The notes: generated by a model not told the origin, from the letters alone. DNA of 64,000 nt from Candidatus Manganitrophaceae bacterium (GCA_012960925.1 DUAG01000002.1:108984-172983); one strand, 5' to 3'. Positions 44,724 through 54,383 are shown, numbered from the stretch's first letter. Numbers and translations are program-made.

Positions 44724-46437
44724 GGTTCATTTGTTTTTTCCGAATATTGGTCAGATGAACTCTACCATATCTTTGGACTGGAAAAGAACGAACGCCTTCT
44801 TTCGTACGAGCAATTCATGGCTTGTGTTCATCCTGATGATCGGGCGTCAATAGAAGATACTGTCCATGATGCGTTGTCTGAAAACAAGCTTTACAGCATT
44901 GATTACCGTATTATTTTGCCTGATGGACGTGAGCATTTTGTGCAGCAACAGGGGAGACCCGAGTTGAATAGTAAGGGAAAGTCAATCGCCATGCTGGGTA
45001 CGATCCAGGATATTACGCAACGGAAGGAAGCCGAAGAAGAAATTCGGCTGTTGGCCTACTACGATACCCTGACGGGTTTGCCGAACCGGCAGCTCTTCCT
45101 GGATTATTTGACCCGAACCCTGCATCTTGCACAGAGAAATCATCAGAAGCTCGCCTAATGTACCTGGATCTGGATGGGTTCAAGCATATCAATGATACCT
45201 TTGGGCACAGTGCGGGGGATGAGTATCTAAAAAAATTTCTAATATCCTGATTAAACAGATAAGGAATTCTGATATTGTGTCCAGGGTTAATATCGGTAAA
45301 GAAGTGTTGGTCCCTCTGGCACGGTTGGGAGGTGACGAATTTACAATTCTCCTCACAAACTTTAAAAAGAGAGAGGAAATTATTAAGGTTGCAAAGCGTA
45401 TTATTGATGCCATATCCAGTCCGGTCGTGGTCAAAGGGCGCGAATTTTATATCTCCGGGAGTATGGGGATCGCCATTTATCCTGAGGATGGTGACAATCC
45501 GAACGCACTGTTAAGACAAGCTGATATGGCCATGTATCAGGCAAAAAATCGTGGAGGAAATAGTTTTAATTTTTACTCTGAATCCTTGAATGTCCTCGCA
45601 CTCAAGCGACTTGACCTGGAGAGCAATTTGCGCAAGGCATTGGAGCGGAATGAGTTGACACTCCATTATCAGCCACAGGTGGATCTTCAGAGTGACAAGA
45701 TCATCGGTTTTGAAGCATTATTGCGTTGGAATAATACTGAATGGGGATATATTCCTCCTGATGAGTATATTCCTCTCGCGGAAGAGACCGGCTTGATTCT
45801 ACCCATTGGAGAGTGGGTGCTCCGGACGGCCTGTGCCCAGGCGAAGGTATGGCAAGGGCAACTGGGAGCAGACCTGACGATTTCAGTGAATGTTTTTGCG
45901 CCTCAATTTGAACAAGAGGGTTTTGTGAAAACCGTGTCTGGAGTGATTGATGAAACTGGGCTAAACCCGCACTGCCTGAAGTTGGAACTCACAGAGTCTA
46001 TCTTGATGAAAAATGTTGAGGAGGTGATCACAAGGCAGAAGCGCTTGAGGGAGGTAGGAATAGGGCTCTCGATTGATGATTTCGGTACCGGTTATTCTTC
46101 CTTGGGTTATTTGAAGCGTTTCCCAATAGAATCGGTGAAAATTGACAAGTCCTTTGTACAGGATATTCTTAATGATCCGGATGATGCCCTCATCACTAAG
46201 GCGATTATTTCTCTATCACATAGCTTAAGATTGCAGGTTATTGCTGAAGGTGTGGAAACAGAAGAACAACTTCGTTTTTTGCGTGAGAACCAGTGTGACG
46301 CGGTCCAAGGTTATCTGATCAGTCGCCCGCTCCCGGTGGAGAAAATCGTTCCCTTCTTCAATCAAAGGATTATCGCACAATCCTCCCCCCCCCCAAGATC
46401 AGCGATTGACCTTGGGGCAAACCGCCAAGTTGCCTGA
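44724..46437 (+). pseudogene. PAS-GGDEF-EAL protein with two frameshifts
   Basis: The gene lacks a start: the PAS part is open from about 44724 (S-E-Y-W-S-D-E-L-Y-H-I-F-G-L) and reads V-H-P-D-D-R-A-S-I. It then enters GGDEF (L-L-A-Y-Y-D-T-L-T-G-L-P-N-R) and stops at 45158. The GGDEF continues in another frame (M-Y-L-D-L-D-G-F-K-H) and shifts again at A7 near 45229-45235. It then resumes to 46437 with G-G-D-E-F, G-F-E-A-L-L-R-W and D-D-F-G-T-G-Y-S-S intact. Each shift needs one extra base to repair. The tail after about residue 370 of the last frame is read from hairpin element B2. Either this is a recent pseudogene or sequence errors. Confidence 0.85.
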
Positions 46438-46563
46438 AAGACAAGGCCAGAGGCCATAAGGACGATCGAAGCATACTCACCCGTACGGTGAGGAGTCTGT
46501 TGGCCGATAACGCAGTATTATCAGGCGAATCGGCGGTTTCTAATTCCGCAATCGCGGAATTAG
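46391..46563 (+). repeat. Hairpin element, family B, copy 2
   Basis: The left hairpin is CCCCAAGATC/GACCTTGGGG (46391-46416) and the right hairpin CTAATTCCG/CGGAATTAG (46540-46563). Between them are AAACCGCC...GGCGGTTT arms, GCCTGA...TCAGGC, GGCCAGAGG, a GTAC inner stem and ATAACGCAGTAT. The EAL-gene stop is inside it. It is nearly identical to copy B1. Confidence 0.9.
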
Positions 46564-46630
46564 GGTCCCCTGAGTGATATTGCTTCTCAAGAAGCGGCTA
46601 TGGTATAAAAAGTCCTCTCGGAGGGATAGA

Positions 46631-47839
46631 TTGGAAAAGCGGAAACAATCAAAGGCCTGGATTAAGACGGGTGAGCAGGTTTTGATGCCGACCTATACCC
46701 GTTTCCCCCTTGTCCTGTTGAAGGGGGACGGCGCGGTCGTCATTGATGTTGAAGGGAAGCGGTATCTCGATTTTGTCAGCGGGATTGCCGTCAACAGCTT
46801 GGGACACTGTGATCCCCGCCTTGTGAAGGGGATTCAAAAACAAGCCGAAATCCTGATCCATGTTTCCAACCTCTACTATAATATTCCACAGATTGAATTG
46901 GCAAAAAAAATCGTTGCCCATTCGTTTGCCGACAAGGTATTTTTTTGCAACAGCGGTGCTGAGGCGAATGAAGCGGCCATAAAATTGGCCAGGAAGTGGG
47001 CAAAAGAGCACCGGAGGACGCCCTGCTTTGAAATTATTGGCGCGCAAGGTGCTTTTCATGGCAGGACCATGGCGGCGCTTTCCGCCACAGGACAGGAAAA
47101 ATATCAAAAGGGATTTGAGCCGCTTCTCCGGGGGTTTAAACATGTTCCCTTCGACGATGCAGAGGCCATCCAAAAGGCGATTACCCCAAAGACGGCTGCT
47201 GTTTTCCTGGAACCCATTCAGGGAGAAGGGGGTGTTCGTGTCCCAAAAAAGGGATATTTTGCCCGTATCAGAAAGATATGTGATGCAGAGGGAATTCTCC
47301 TGATTCTTGATGAGGTACAGACTGGTATGGGGAGAACCGGTCGGCTTTTCGCTTACGAGGGTGAAGGAATCAGGCCAGATATCGTCACCGTCGCCAAGGG
47401 TTTGGGGGGAGGTTTTCCGATCGGTGCGATGCTGGCGACCAAGGCGGTGGCACAATCATTTACACCCGGAAGCCACGCGACGACTTTTGGCGGAAACCCG
47501 CTTGCCTGTGCCGCAGGAATCCAGGTGATGGAAAGGCTGACGGGGGGCGAGATCTTTTTAAAGAGGGTGCGGCAACGGGGAGAATACCTGGTGGATCGTC
47601 TCACCCGACTTCAACGTCACTACCCTTTGGTGACGGCGGTGCGAGGAAAGGGATTGATGGTCGCCTTTGATCTGTCTGTCCCTGTGGTGGAGATCATCGA
47701 GAAGGCAATGACGCAAGGTCTTTTGCTGAATCGGACATCGGAAAATACCCTTAGATTGATCCCTCCCCTGACGATTCGCCGTTCAGAAATTGATCAGATG
47801 CTTTCTATCCTGGGCGGAATTTTAAAAGAAATGAAGTGA
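46631..47839 (+). CDS. argD: Acetylornithine/succinylornithine-type aminotransferase
   Basis: ArgD converts N-acetylglutamate semialdehyde to acetylornithine in arginine synthesis. The 402-aa class III PLP enzyme has S-G-A-E-A-N-E-A-A-I-K, D-E-V-Q-T-G-M-G-R-T-G and V-A-K-G-L-G-G-G-F-P-I-G-A with the PLP lysine. TTG 46631 is chosen because GGAGGG lies 5-6 bases upstream; the earlier ATG 46574 has no ribosome site and sits just after element B2. Other class III enzymes are possible, but length and motifs fit ArgD best. Confidence 0.92.
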   Translation: MEKRKQSKAWIKTGEQVLMPTYTRFPLVLLKGDGAVVIDVEGKRYLDFVSGIAVNSLGHCDPRLVKGIQKQAEILIHVSNLYYNIPQIELAKKIVAHSFADKVFFCNSGAEANEAAIKLARKWAKEHRRTPCFEIIGAQGAFHGRTMAALSATGQEKYQKGFEPLLRGFKHVPFDDAEAIQKAITPKTAAVFLEPIQGEGGVRVPKKGYFARIRKICDAEGILLILDEVQTGMGRTGRLFAYEGEGIRPDIVTVAKGLGGGFPIGAMLATKAVAQSFTPGSHATTFGGNPLACAAGIQVMERLTGGEIFLKRVRQRGEYLVDRLTRLQRHYPLVTAVRGKGLMVAFDLSVPVVEIIEKAMTQGLLLNRTSENTLRLIPPLTIRRSEIDQMLSILGGILKEMK

Positions 47840-47848
47840 CGAAGAGTT

Positions 47849-47872
47849 AAGGAGGCTCTGATTAAGTCTGGG
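47849..47872 (+). repeat. Partial family C hairpin element (copy 4)
   Basis: AAGGAGGCTCTGATTAAGTC and TGGG match the left end of the C elements (compare 19172 and the complement of 26470). No right half is present, so only a half element remains after argD. Confidence 0.6.
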
Positions 47873-47994
47873 TTCAGATGAAAGATTTGACTTCTCACCC
47901 GTATAAGAATATTTTGAAGAGCCCCGCCCCAGAGGGGCGTGGGTTACGCTCGCTTGCGTGTTCAAAAAGTGCGATTATTCCTGATGGTGATCAC

Positions 47995-48771
47995 ATGGTT
48001 CTGAAATTTGTCATCATTTTCTTCTCTTTAATATTGTCTCCAGTTGATGGGTTTTCTACGACGCTCGCCGGTCCTGGAAAAGGTGCCTTGCCCAATGGTG
48101 TCATCGAAGGGAGTATCGATGATGTGGCAAAAGCGGTCGCGACCTATTTTCCGAAGGTTCTTGGAAAGGTAATCCGCATTGATGGTGACTTTGTTGAAGT
48201 GAGTCTCGGAAAAAGGGAAGGTTTTTCCAAGGGAACCCTTCTGACCGTATACCGGGAAAAGGAGGCCTTCATCCATCCCCTCACAGGGAGAGTCCTGGGA
48301 AAGTTTGAAGAGGAACTCGGGTTGATCGAGGTCAGAGAATTCAAAGAGGAGAGCCTGACCACGAAGATTGTTAAAACGTCCGGCGCAATACGTGAGGGGG
48401 ATCTTGTCCGTATTACGGCCACCCGGATACGTCTCGCCGTATCAATTTACGAAGGAGATGAGGCTTTCCTGATGGATGAACTGGTCTCCGCCCTGGTGGA
48501 AACCAGACGTTTTCGAGTCGACAGTCTTCCCGCGCAGGCTTCCGAGAATGCTGCACGTAAAAGAAATAACCACTACTTGATCAAACTGGAGACATCTCGA
48601 ACAGGCAAAAAATTTCTCATGAATTTACAGATTCACAATACAGAATCTGAGAGTCTGTTGACAAAGATGGATATCCTGATCAATCAATCCGAGGAGAGTG
48701 ATCTTATTCTTGAGCACTTGCAATACCAGCTTTTCGAGCAGCAACGTCAGGAAGAACCCGGTGAAGAATAG
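47995..48771 (+). CDS. Exported FlgT/CsgG-like envelope protein
   Basis: This 258-aa protein is exported by a signal peptide (V-L-K-F-V-I-I-F-F-S-L-I-L). One region (residues about 45-135: G-K-V-I-R-I-D-G-D-F-V-E-V-S-L-G and H-P-L-T-G-R-V-L-G) resembles the FlgT C-terminal domain. The following part (R-L-A-V-S-I-Y-E-G-D-E-A, then L-V-E-T-R-R-F-R-V) resembles the start of CsgG/LpoB-type domains. The start is ATG 47995, with only a weak ribosome site; the longer frame from 47878 begins in element C4. It has no lipobox. It may assist envelope or surface-structure assembly. uppS follows. Confidence 0.65.
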   Translation: MVLKFVIIFFSLILSPVDGFSTTLAGPGKGALPNGVIEGSIDDVAKAVATYFPKVLGKVIRIDGDFVEVSLGKREGFSKGTLLTVYREKEAFIHPLTGRVLGKFEEELGLIEVREFKEESLTTKIVKTSGAIREGDLVRITATRIRLAVSIYEGDEAFLMDELVSALVETRRFRVDSLPAQASENAARKRNNHYLIKLETSRTGKKFLMNLQIHNTESESLLTKMDILINQSEESDLILEHLQYQLFEQQRQEEPGEE

Positions 48772-48784
48772 GTGTTGATGATCT

Positions 48785-49612
48785 ATGAAGAATGAAATAT
48801 TCAGGACTCATGATTCAGGCAATGGATCGGAAGGCCCCGAAGAAAAGTCGATCCTTACGGAGCTCGATTTAAAAAATCTCCCCCGGCATGTGGCCGTGAT
48901 CATGGATGGGAATGGCCGCTGGGCGGCCCGGAAGCGTCTTCCCCGCATTGAGGGTCACCGGAGAGGGATACAGGCGGTGCGGGAAGTCATCACCCTTGCG
49001 CGTGAACTGGAGATCAGTATTCTTACCCTTTATGCATTCTCAAATGAAAACTGGAGCCGTCCTGCACCTGAGATTAACCAGCTCATGACGCTCCTGAAGC
49101 GGTATCTGCTGAAAGAGGTCGAAACCATGATGTCCAATGAGATTCGCTTCAGAGCCGTTGGACAGATTGATCGCCTCCCAGGTGCCGTTGCCGACCTGAT
49201 TCAATCAGTGGAAGAAAAAACCAGGGATAATAAAAAGATGACCCTTGTCCTGGCCTTGAGTTATGGGGGAAGGACAGAAATTGTAGATACGGTGAAACGG
49301 CTGGCTGAAGACCTTCGTACGGAGAAGATCTCGGTAAAGGACCTGGATGAGACCCTCTTTTCTGAATATCTATATACTGGGGACATCCCAGATCCCGACC
49401 TGATGATTCGGACCAGTGGAGAGGTCAGGATCAGCAACTTCTTCCTTTGGCAGTTGGCCTATACCGAGCTTTACTTTACCCGGGTACTCTGGCCCGACTT
49501 CAAGCGAGAGGACTTTCTTCTTGCCCTTCTAGGTTATCAACAACGGGAACGCCGTTTTGGTCTTGTCTCGAAATGGAAGCAGGGGTATCGGGCAGCCAAA
49601 GAATCGCAATGA
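48785..49612 (+). CDS. uppS: Undecaprenyl diphosphate synthase
   Basis: UppS makes the C55 undecaprenyl diphosphate carrier for peptidoglycan and O-antigen synthesis. The 275-aa protein has the signature V-A-V-I-M-D-G-N-G-R-W-A, and the R-T-S-G-E-V-R-I-S-N-F and L-W-P-D-F motifs. The N-terminal extension of about 30 residues is unusual but common in this group. It starts the uppS-cdsA-dxr-rseP-ispG-proS run. Confidence 0.95.
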   Translation: MKNEIFRTHDSGNGSEGPEEKSILTELDLKNLPRHVAVIMDGNGRWAARKRLPRIEGHRRGIQAVREVITLARELEISILTLYAFSNENWSRPAPEINQLMTLLKRYLLKEVETMMSNEIRFRAVGQIDRLPGAVADLIQSVEEKTRDNKKMTLVLALSYGGRTEIVDTVKRLAEDLRTEKISVKDLDETLFSEYLYTGDIPDPDLMIRTSGEVRISNFFLWQLAYTELYFTRVLWPDFKREDFLLALLGYQQRERRFGLVSKWKQGYRAAKESQ

Positions 49613-49667
49613 TTCTTACGTGGCGTGAAGATCTCCTCAAGAGGAAAGCCAATCACTGGAGCATGGG

Positions 49668-50495
49668 TTGAATATCAAACAGAGCCGTCTGGCGATTGCC
49701 TTTATCCTACTTCCAATTCTTTACGCTCTCCTGCGGTTTCTGCCCCCCTTTTTCTTTTTTCTTTTTGTATCCGTCATTATTCTCCGGGTGCAGTATGAAT
49801 TTTACCGGCTTTTCTTTAAGGGAGGAGCCAATCGGACTGTAGCTGTTGGGTTGGGACTCGGGTTTTTGCTTTCGATCTCTTTTTTTCAAAAGGCCAGCCT
49901 TGTTGAAGAACCCCTTTTCCCGATCGCTATGGTCATTTTTTTCGTGCTAATGGGGGTATTGATATGTACTCTTTTTTCTTTTCGTGATATCAAGTCGGCT
50001 CTGATCGATTCGGCCGTCCTGTTCCTGGGTGTGTTGTACATCTCCGGGTTTTTAAGCCACCTCATCTTTATTCGCCATATCCCGGACGGAAGATTTCTGA
50101 TTGTTTTTCTCCTTCTTGTGATCTGGGGAGGGGATGCCGGGGCCTATTATATCGGGAAGGCAATCGGTAAGCGGAAACTCTATCCAAGGGTCAGCCCCAA
50201 CAAGACCGTTGAAGGCTCTATAGGGGGTTTGCTGGGAAGTTTCCTGGGAGGCAGCCTGGCCAAATTGACTTTTCTCCCGATGTTTTCCTGGGGCGAACTC
50301 CTGTTTATTTCTCTCCTTCTTGGCGGTTTCGGCCAGTTGGGAGACCTCACCGAGTCACTCTTTAAGCGGAGTGCCGGCGTCAAAGACTCAAGCAGTCTGG
50401 TTGCGGCGCATGGAGGTTTGTATGATAAACTGGACAGTATTGCCTTTGCTGCGCCGGTGTTCTATTATTATCTGTTCTCTGTAAAAGGATTTTGA
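49668..50495 (+). CDS. cdsA: Phosphatidate cytidylyltransferase
   Basis: CdsA makes CDP-diacylglycerol from phosphatidate and CTP. The 275-aa protein has about seven hydrophobic segments and the signature near the C-terminus (K-R-S-A-G-V-K-D-S, then G-G-L-Y-D-K-L-D-S). The start is TTG 49668. A hairpin element (B3) begins 6 bases after the stop and separates it from dxr. Confidence 0.94.
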   Translation: MNIKQSRLAIAFILLPILYALLRFLPPFFFFLFVSVIILRVQYEFYRLFFKGGANRTVAVGLGLGFLLSISFFQKASLVEEPLFPIAMVIFFVLMGVLICTLFSFRDIKSALIDSAVLFLGVLYISGFLSHLIFIRHIPDGRFLIVFLLLVIWGGDAGAYYIGKAIGKRKLYPRVSPNKTVEGSIGGLLGSFLGGSLAKLTFLPMFSWGELLFISLLLGGFGQLGDLTESLFKRSAGVKDSSSLVAAHGGLYDKLDSIAFAAPVFYYYLFSVKGF

Positions 50496-50501
50496 TTGAC
50501 C

Positions 50502-50675
50502 CTAATTCCGCGATTGCAGAATGAGAAACCGCCGATTCGCCTAAAATTACTTCGTTATCGGCCAATGGACTCCTCACCGTACAAGTGAGTACGGCTCGAT
50601 CGTCCTTATGGCCTCTGGCCTTTTCTTTCAGGTGACTTATGCGGTTTATCCCGAGATCCAATCGTGGATCTTGGG
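50502..50675 (-). repeat. Hairpin element, family B, copy 3
   Basis: In minus orientation: left hairpin CCCAAGATCC/GGATCTCGGG (with A-C mismatch), TAAACCG...CGGTTT arms, AAGGCCAGAGGCC, an inner CGTAC/GTACG hairpin, GATAACGAAGTA and GGCGAATCGGCGG. The terminal hairpin CTAATTCCG... follows on the other end. It fills the cdsA-dxr gap. Confidence 0.85.
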
Positions 50676-50702
50676 GATTGATGGCTGGCTTGGTTTAACA
50701 GA

Positions 50703-51863
50703 ATGAAAAACATTGTAATTTTAGGCGCCACCGGGTCGATCGGCATGAACACCCTTGATGTGATCGGCCGTTTCCCTGATCGGTTCCGGGTTGTTGGTTT
50801 GACGGTACGATCCAACGATGTTAAACTTGAAACGCTCATCAAGCAATTTCGACCGAAGGTCGTTTCTTTGATCGATGAAGTTGCGGCGGCGGCCCTTTCA
50901 AAGCGGTTGAATGGTTCCGGGACAGAGGTGCTGTCGGGAATGGAGGGCTGTGTTGAGGTGGCCCGTTTCCCGGAATGTGACTTTGTCGTCTCTGCTATCG
51001 TCGGGGCGGCCGGCCTTCTCCCGACCCTCGCGGCGATTCAGAACAATAAAGTCGTCGCACTGGCAAACAAAGAAACGCTGGTTATGGCGGGCGAGATCAT
51101 TCAGAAAGAGGCGCGATCCCGGAATGTACCTCTTATACCGATAGACAGTGAACATTCTGCTATTTTTCAGGTTTTGTCCGGCGAACGTCATGAAGATGTG
51201 CTTAGACTTATCCTGACGGCCTCAGGAGGACCGCTTATTGATTTCACGCCGGAGATGAAGGAGAAGGTTTCTCCGGCCGTGGCGCTTGCACATCCAAACT
51301 GGAAGATGGGGCCGAAGATTTCGATCGATTCTGCAACACTGATGAATAAAGGTCTCGAGGTGATCGAGGCGCGATGGTTTTTTGACACGCCGCATGAAAA
51401 AATAGATGTTGTGATACACCGCCAAAGCATTGTCCACTCCATGGTGGAGTTTGTGGACCGATCTGTTGTGGCGCAAATGGGCCTTCCCGATATGCGTGTT
51501 CCCATCTCCTATGCTTTGCATTATCCTGAAAGGGCACCACTATCGCTCCCATCACTTCGATTGGAGGAAATCGGGACGCTGACTTTTGAAAAACCGGATC
51601 GAAAGGCTTTCCCATTGCTCACCTGTGCCTATGACGCCCTGAAAGGTGGGGGGACGCTTCCCTCCGTCCTGAATGCGGTGAACGAAGAAGCCGTCGCGGC
51701 CTTTCTCGCTGAGAAGATCTATTTTGGGGGAATCGCACGGGTGGTCCAGCAGACGATGGCGTCCCATTCCCCTCAGTCCATCGAGACATTGGATGACGTC
51801 ATTGGGGTCGATCAGTGGGCGCGCAGGGAAGGTCAAAAATGGATTTCGAAATATGCCGCTTAA
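50703..51863 (+). CDS. dxr: 1-deoxy-D-xylulose 5-phosphate reductoisomerase
   Basis: Dxr makes MEP from DXP, the committed step of the DXP pathway. The 386-aa protein has the N-terminal G-A-T-G-S-I-G, A-L-A-N-K-E-T-L-V and P-I-D-S-E-H-S-A-I-F motifs. The start is ATG 50703. ispG, a later pathway step, follows two genes on. rseP lies 51 bases after it. Confidence 0.96.
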   Translation: MKNIVILGATGSIGMNTLDVIGRFPDRFRVVGLTVRSNDVKLETLIKQFRPKVVSLIDEVAAAALSKRLNGSGTEVLSGMEGCVEVARFPECDFVVSAIVGAAGLLPTLAAIQNNKVVALANKETLVMAGEIIQKEARSRNVPLIPIDSEHSAIFQVLSGERHEDVLRLILTASGGPLIDFTPEMKEKVSPAVALAHPNWKMGPKISIDSATLMNKGLEVIEARWFFDTPHEKIDVVIHRQSIVHSMVEFVDRSVVAQMGLPDMRVPISYALHYPERAPLSLPSLRLEEIGTLTFEKPDRKAFPLLTCAYDALKGGGTLPSVLNAVNEEAVAAFLAEKIYFGGIARVVQQTMASHSPQSIETLDDVIGVDQWARREGQKWISKYAA

Positions 51864-51914
51864 TTTTGTTACTCAAGAGTTTTTTTTTCGGGGAACGAAC
51901 AAAGGAGTTCTGCC

Positions 51915-52991
51915 ATGTTTAGTTTAACGTCCATCGTGGCTTTTGTGCTGGTCCTGGGGGTATTGGTCTTTGTCCACGAGTTTGGTCATTATATTATCGC
52001 AAGGTGGTGTGGTGTTCAGGTTGAGACCTTCTCTCTTGGCTTTGGCCCAAAGATATTGTCCAAGAAATGGGGTCCTACCGAGTATTGTGTGTCGATCATT
52101 CCCTTGGGGGGCTTTGTCCGAATGCTGGGAGATGATCCGAATGAGGAGGTTGCTCCAGAGGATGTGGAGCGATCCTTTCTTGCGCAGAAGGTGAGTAAGC
52201 GGATTGCCATCGTCATCGCAGGTCCGGTTTTTAATCTCCTCCTTGCTTTTTTTATTTTTGCGGGTGTTTTCATGGGAGGTATTCCCCGTCTGACGGCGGA
52301 TGTCGGAGAGGTCCAGGAGGATTCTCCGGCGGGGCAGGGCGGGATGAAATCGGGTGACCGGATTATTTCCATTGGGGAGCAATCCATTACGGAATGGGAA
52401 ATGATTCGAGAGGTGCTCCAAAAAGAAGGGGGCCGGGAACTTCGTTTCATTGTGGAACGAGATGGCAGTCAAATGGATCTGATCATTACCCCTGAAATGA
52501 AAGAGGTCAAGGATCTCCTGGGCGATCCGAAGATTGTGTGGCTCATCGGGATCATTCCAACGGGAGATTCCTTCAAAATGCACTATAGTGTTTTCAGTGC
52601 GATTTCCCTCGGGGCACAGAAGACGGGTGAGGTGATGCGGCTGACGTTTCTCGGAATCGTAAGAATGATTCAGGGGAGAATTTCAAGCGATAATATCGGG
52701 GGTCCCATCCTTATCGCAAAACTGGCTGGGGATTCTGCTGCCCGCGGCCTCACGAATGTGGCTTTTTTTACCGCCTTGATCAGTATTAATTTAGGAATCC
52801 TCAATCTCCTTCCGATTCCTGTTCTGGACGGAGGTCACCTCCTCTTTTTCACCATAGAAGCGATTCTGGGGCGTCCCTTAAGCTTAAAAAAGAGAGAGAT
52901 TGCCCAGCAGGTTGGTTTATTCCTGATCGTCTCTTTGATGGTATTCGCTTTCTATAATGACATCATGCGTTTTCTCATAAAACCACAATAG
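51915..52991 (+). CDS. rseP: Site-2 metalloprotease RseP
   Basis: RseP is an inner-membrane zinc protease that cleaves anti-sigma factors and signal-peptide remnants. The 358-aa protein has H-E-F-G-H in the first helix, one PDZ domain (about residues 125-190) and the C-terminal N-L-L-P-I-P-V-L-D-G-G-H motif. Length is shorter than the E. coli protein, consistent with one PDZ. It is preceded by AAAGGAG. Its stop is four bases ahead of element B4. Confidence 0.95.
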   Translation: MFSLTSIVAFVLVLGVLVFVHEFGHYIIARWCGVQVETFSLGFGPKILSKKWGPTEYCVSIIPLGGFVRMLGDDPNEEVAPEDVERSFLAQKVSKRIAIVIAGPVFNLLLAFFIFAGVFMGGIPRLTADVGEVQEDSPAGQGGMKSGDRIISIGEQSITEWEMIREVLQKEGGRELRFIVERDGSQMDLIITPEMKEVKDLLGDPKIVWLIGIIPTGDSFKMHYSVFSAISLGAQKTGEVMRLTFLGIVRMIQGRISSDNIGGPILIAKLAGDSAARGLTNVAFFTALISINLGILNLLPIPVLDGGHLLFFTIEAILGRPLSLKKREIAQQVGLFLIVSLMVFAFYNDIMRFLIKPQ

Positions 52992-52994
52992 AAG

Positions 52995-53168
52995 ACCCAA
53001 GATCAGCGGTTGATCTTGGGTGAAACCGTCAAGTCGTTTGAAATACAAGGCCAGAGGCCATAAGGGCGGCCGAGGCGTACTTACCTGTACGGTGAGAAGA
53101 CTTTATGGCTGATAACGCAGTATCTTCAGGCGAATCGGCGGTTTCTAATTCCGAAATATCGGAATTAG
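52995..53168 (+). repeat. Hairpin element, family B, copy 4 (fused to the ispG start)
   Basis: The left hairpin is ACCCAAGATC/GATCTTGGGT (52995-53021) and the right hairpin CTAATTCCG/CGGAATTAG (53145-53168). Between them are GAAACCG...CGGTTTC arms, GGCCAGAGG, GCCATAAG...CTTTATGGC, an inner GTAC hairpin and ATAACGCAGTAT. The right end lies within the open frame of ispG. Confidence 0.92.
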
Positions 53169-53182
53169 GGGAAGACAGACAT

Positions 53183-54340
53183 TTGATCAGCAATCTGAAG
53201 AGCCTGCGCCGAAAAACAAGACAAATCTCTGTTGGATCCGTCAAGATTGGCGGAGATGCGCCCGTGGTCGTTCAATCAATGACAACGACCGACACGCGCG
53301 ATATTGCTTCAACACTTGCGGAAATTCATCGACTGGAGGAAGCGGGTTGCGAGATCGTTCGCGTGGCAGTTCCCGACAGCGAGGCGGCTCAAGCACTCCC
53401 CAAAATACGGTCACAGATCGGTATTCCCCTGATTGCGGATATCCACTTCGATTATCGTCTGGCCTTGGCAGCGCTGGATGCAGAGGTGGAGGGTCTCCGG
53501 CTTAATCCCGGGAACATTGGCTCCCGTGATCGTATCGAGAAGGTGGTCAAGGCTGCGGCGGAGCGGCAGGTCCCGATCCGTATTGGCGTCAATGCCGGTT
53601 CATTAGAGAGTGATCTCCTCGAAAAGTATGGGTATCCAACCGCAGAGGCGATGGTCGAGTCGGCCCGGCGGCATGTCGCTATTTTAGAATCACTCAATTT
53701 TTTCGACACGAAGGTTTCTCTCAAGGCCTCCCATGTGGGTCTGGCTGTTGAGGCCTACCGGTTATTCTCCAGCCAGTCAGATTATCCTCTCCACCTGGGT
53801 ATCACTGAAGCGGGGACTCCCATCACTGGGGGTGTTAAATCAGCGGTTGGACTGGGCCTTCTACTGGCTCAGGGGATTGGCGATACCATCCGAATTTCAC
53901 TTGCGGCGGATCCGGTTGAGGAGGTCCGAGTCGGATTTGAAATCCTTAAAGCGCTTAATTTACGAAAACGCGGGGTCAATATCATTGCCTGTCCGACCTG
54001 CGGACGACTGGAGATTGATGTCATCAAGCTTGCGACCCGCCTGGAGCAGAAATTCAGCCATATCACTGAGTCCATAGACATCTCAATCTTAGGCTGTGTT
54101 GTGAACGGTATTGGTGAAGGGAAGGAGGCCGATATCGGTATCGCAGGCGGGAGGGGGGTCGGCCTTCTCTTTCGGCACGGGGAGGTCATCCGAAAGGTCC
54201 CCTCGGCACAATTAGAGGCGGTCTTGATCGCAGAGGTTGAGCAGGTGGTGAAAGAGCGGCAAGAGAAGAAAAAAGAGGCAGAAACAAAGGAAGGGATAGA
54301 ACCCCCTGTCCGGCCTGACAAAGATCCAATATTTCAGTAA
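53183..54340 (+). CDS. ispG: (E)-4-hydroxy-3-methylbut-2-enyl-diphosphate synthase
   Basis: IspG makes HMBPP from MEcPP with a 4Fe-4S cluster. The protein has R-R-K-T-R-Q-I-S-V-G, V-Q-S-M-T-T-T-D-T and the cluster cysteines C-P-T-C and, later, L-G-C-V-V-N-G. The frame is open to ATG 53105, but that 26-residue extension comes from hairpin element B4. TTG 53183, preceded by GGGGAAG about 8 bases upstream and giving 385 aa, fits the family better. If ATG 53105 is used instead, the element has lengthened the protein. Confidence 0.93.
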   Translation: MISNLKSLRRKTRQISVGSVKIGGDAPVVVQSMTTTDTRDIASTLAEIHRLEEAGCEIVRVAVPDSEAAQALPKIRSQIGIPLIADIHFDYRLALAALDAEVEGLRLNPGNIGSRDRIEKVVKAAAERQVPIRIGVNAGSLESDLLEKYGYPTAEAMVESARRHVAILESLNFFDTKVSLKASHVGLAVEAYRLFSSQSDYPLHLGITEAGTPITGGVKSAVGLGLLLAQGIGDTIRISLAADPVEEVRVGFEILKALNLRKRGVNIIACPTCGRLEIDVIKLATRLEQKFSHITESIDISILGCVVNGIGEGKEADIGIAGGRGVGLLFRHGEVIRKVPSAQLEAVLIAEVEQVVKERQEKKKEAETKEGIEPPVRPDKDPIFQ

Positions 54341-54383
54341 GGACTTCAAACCACAGCGATTCCTAATGAAAGCGAGCGAATAA

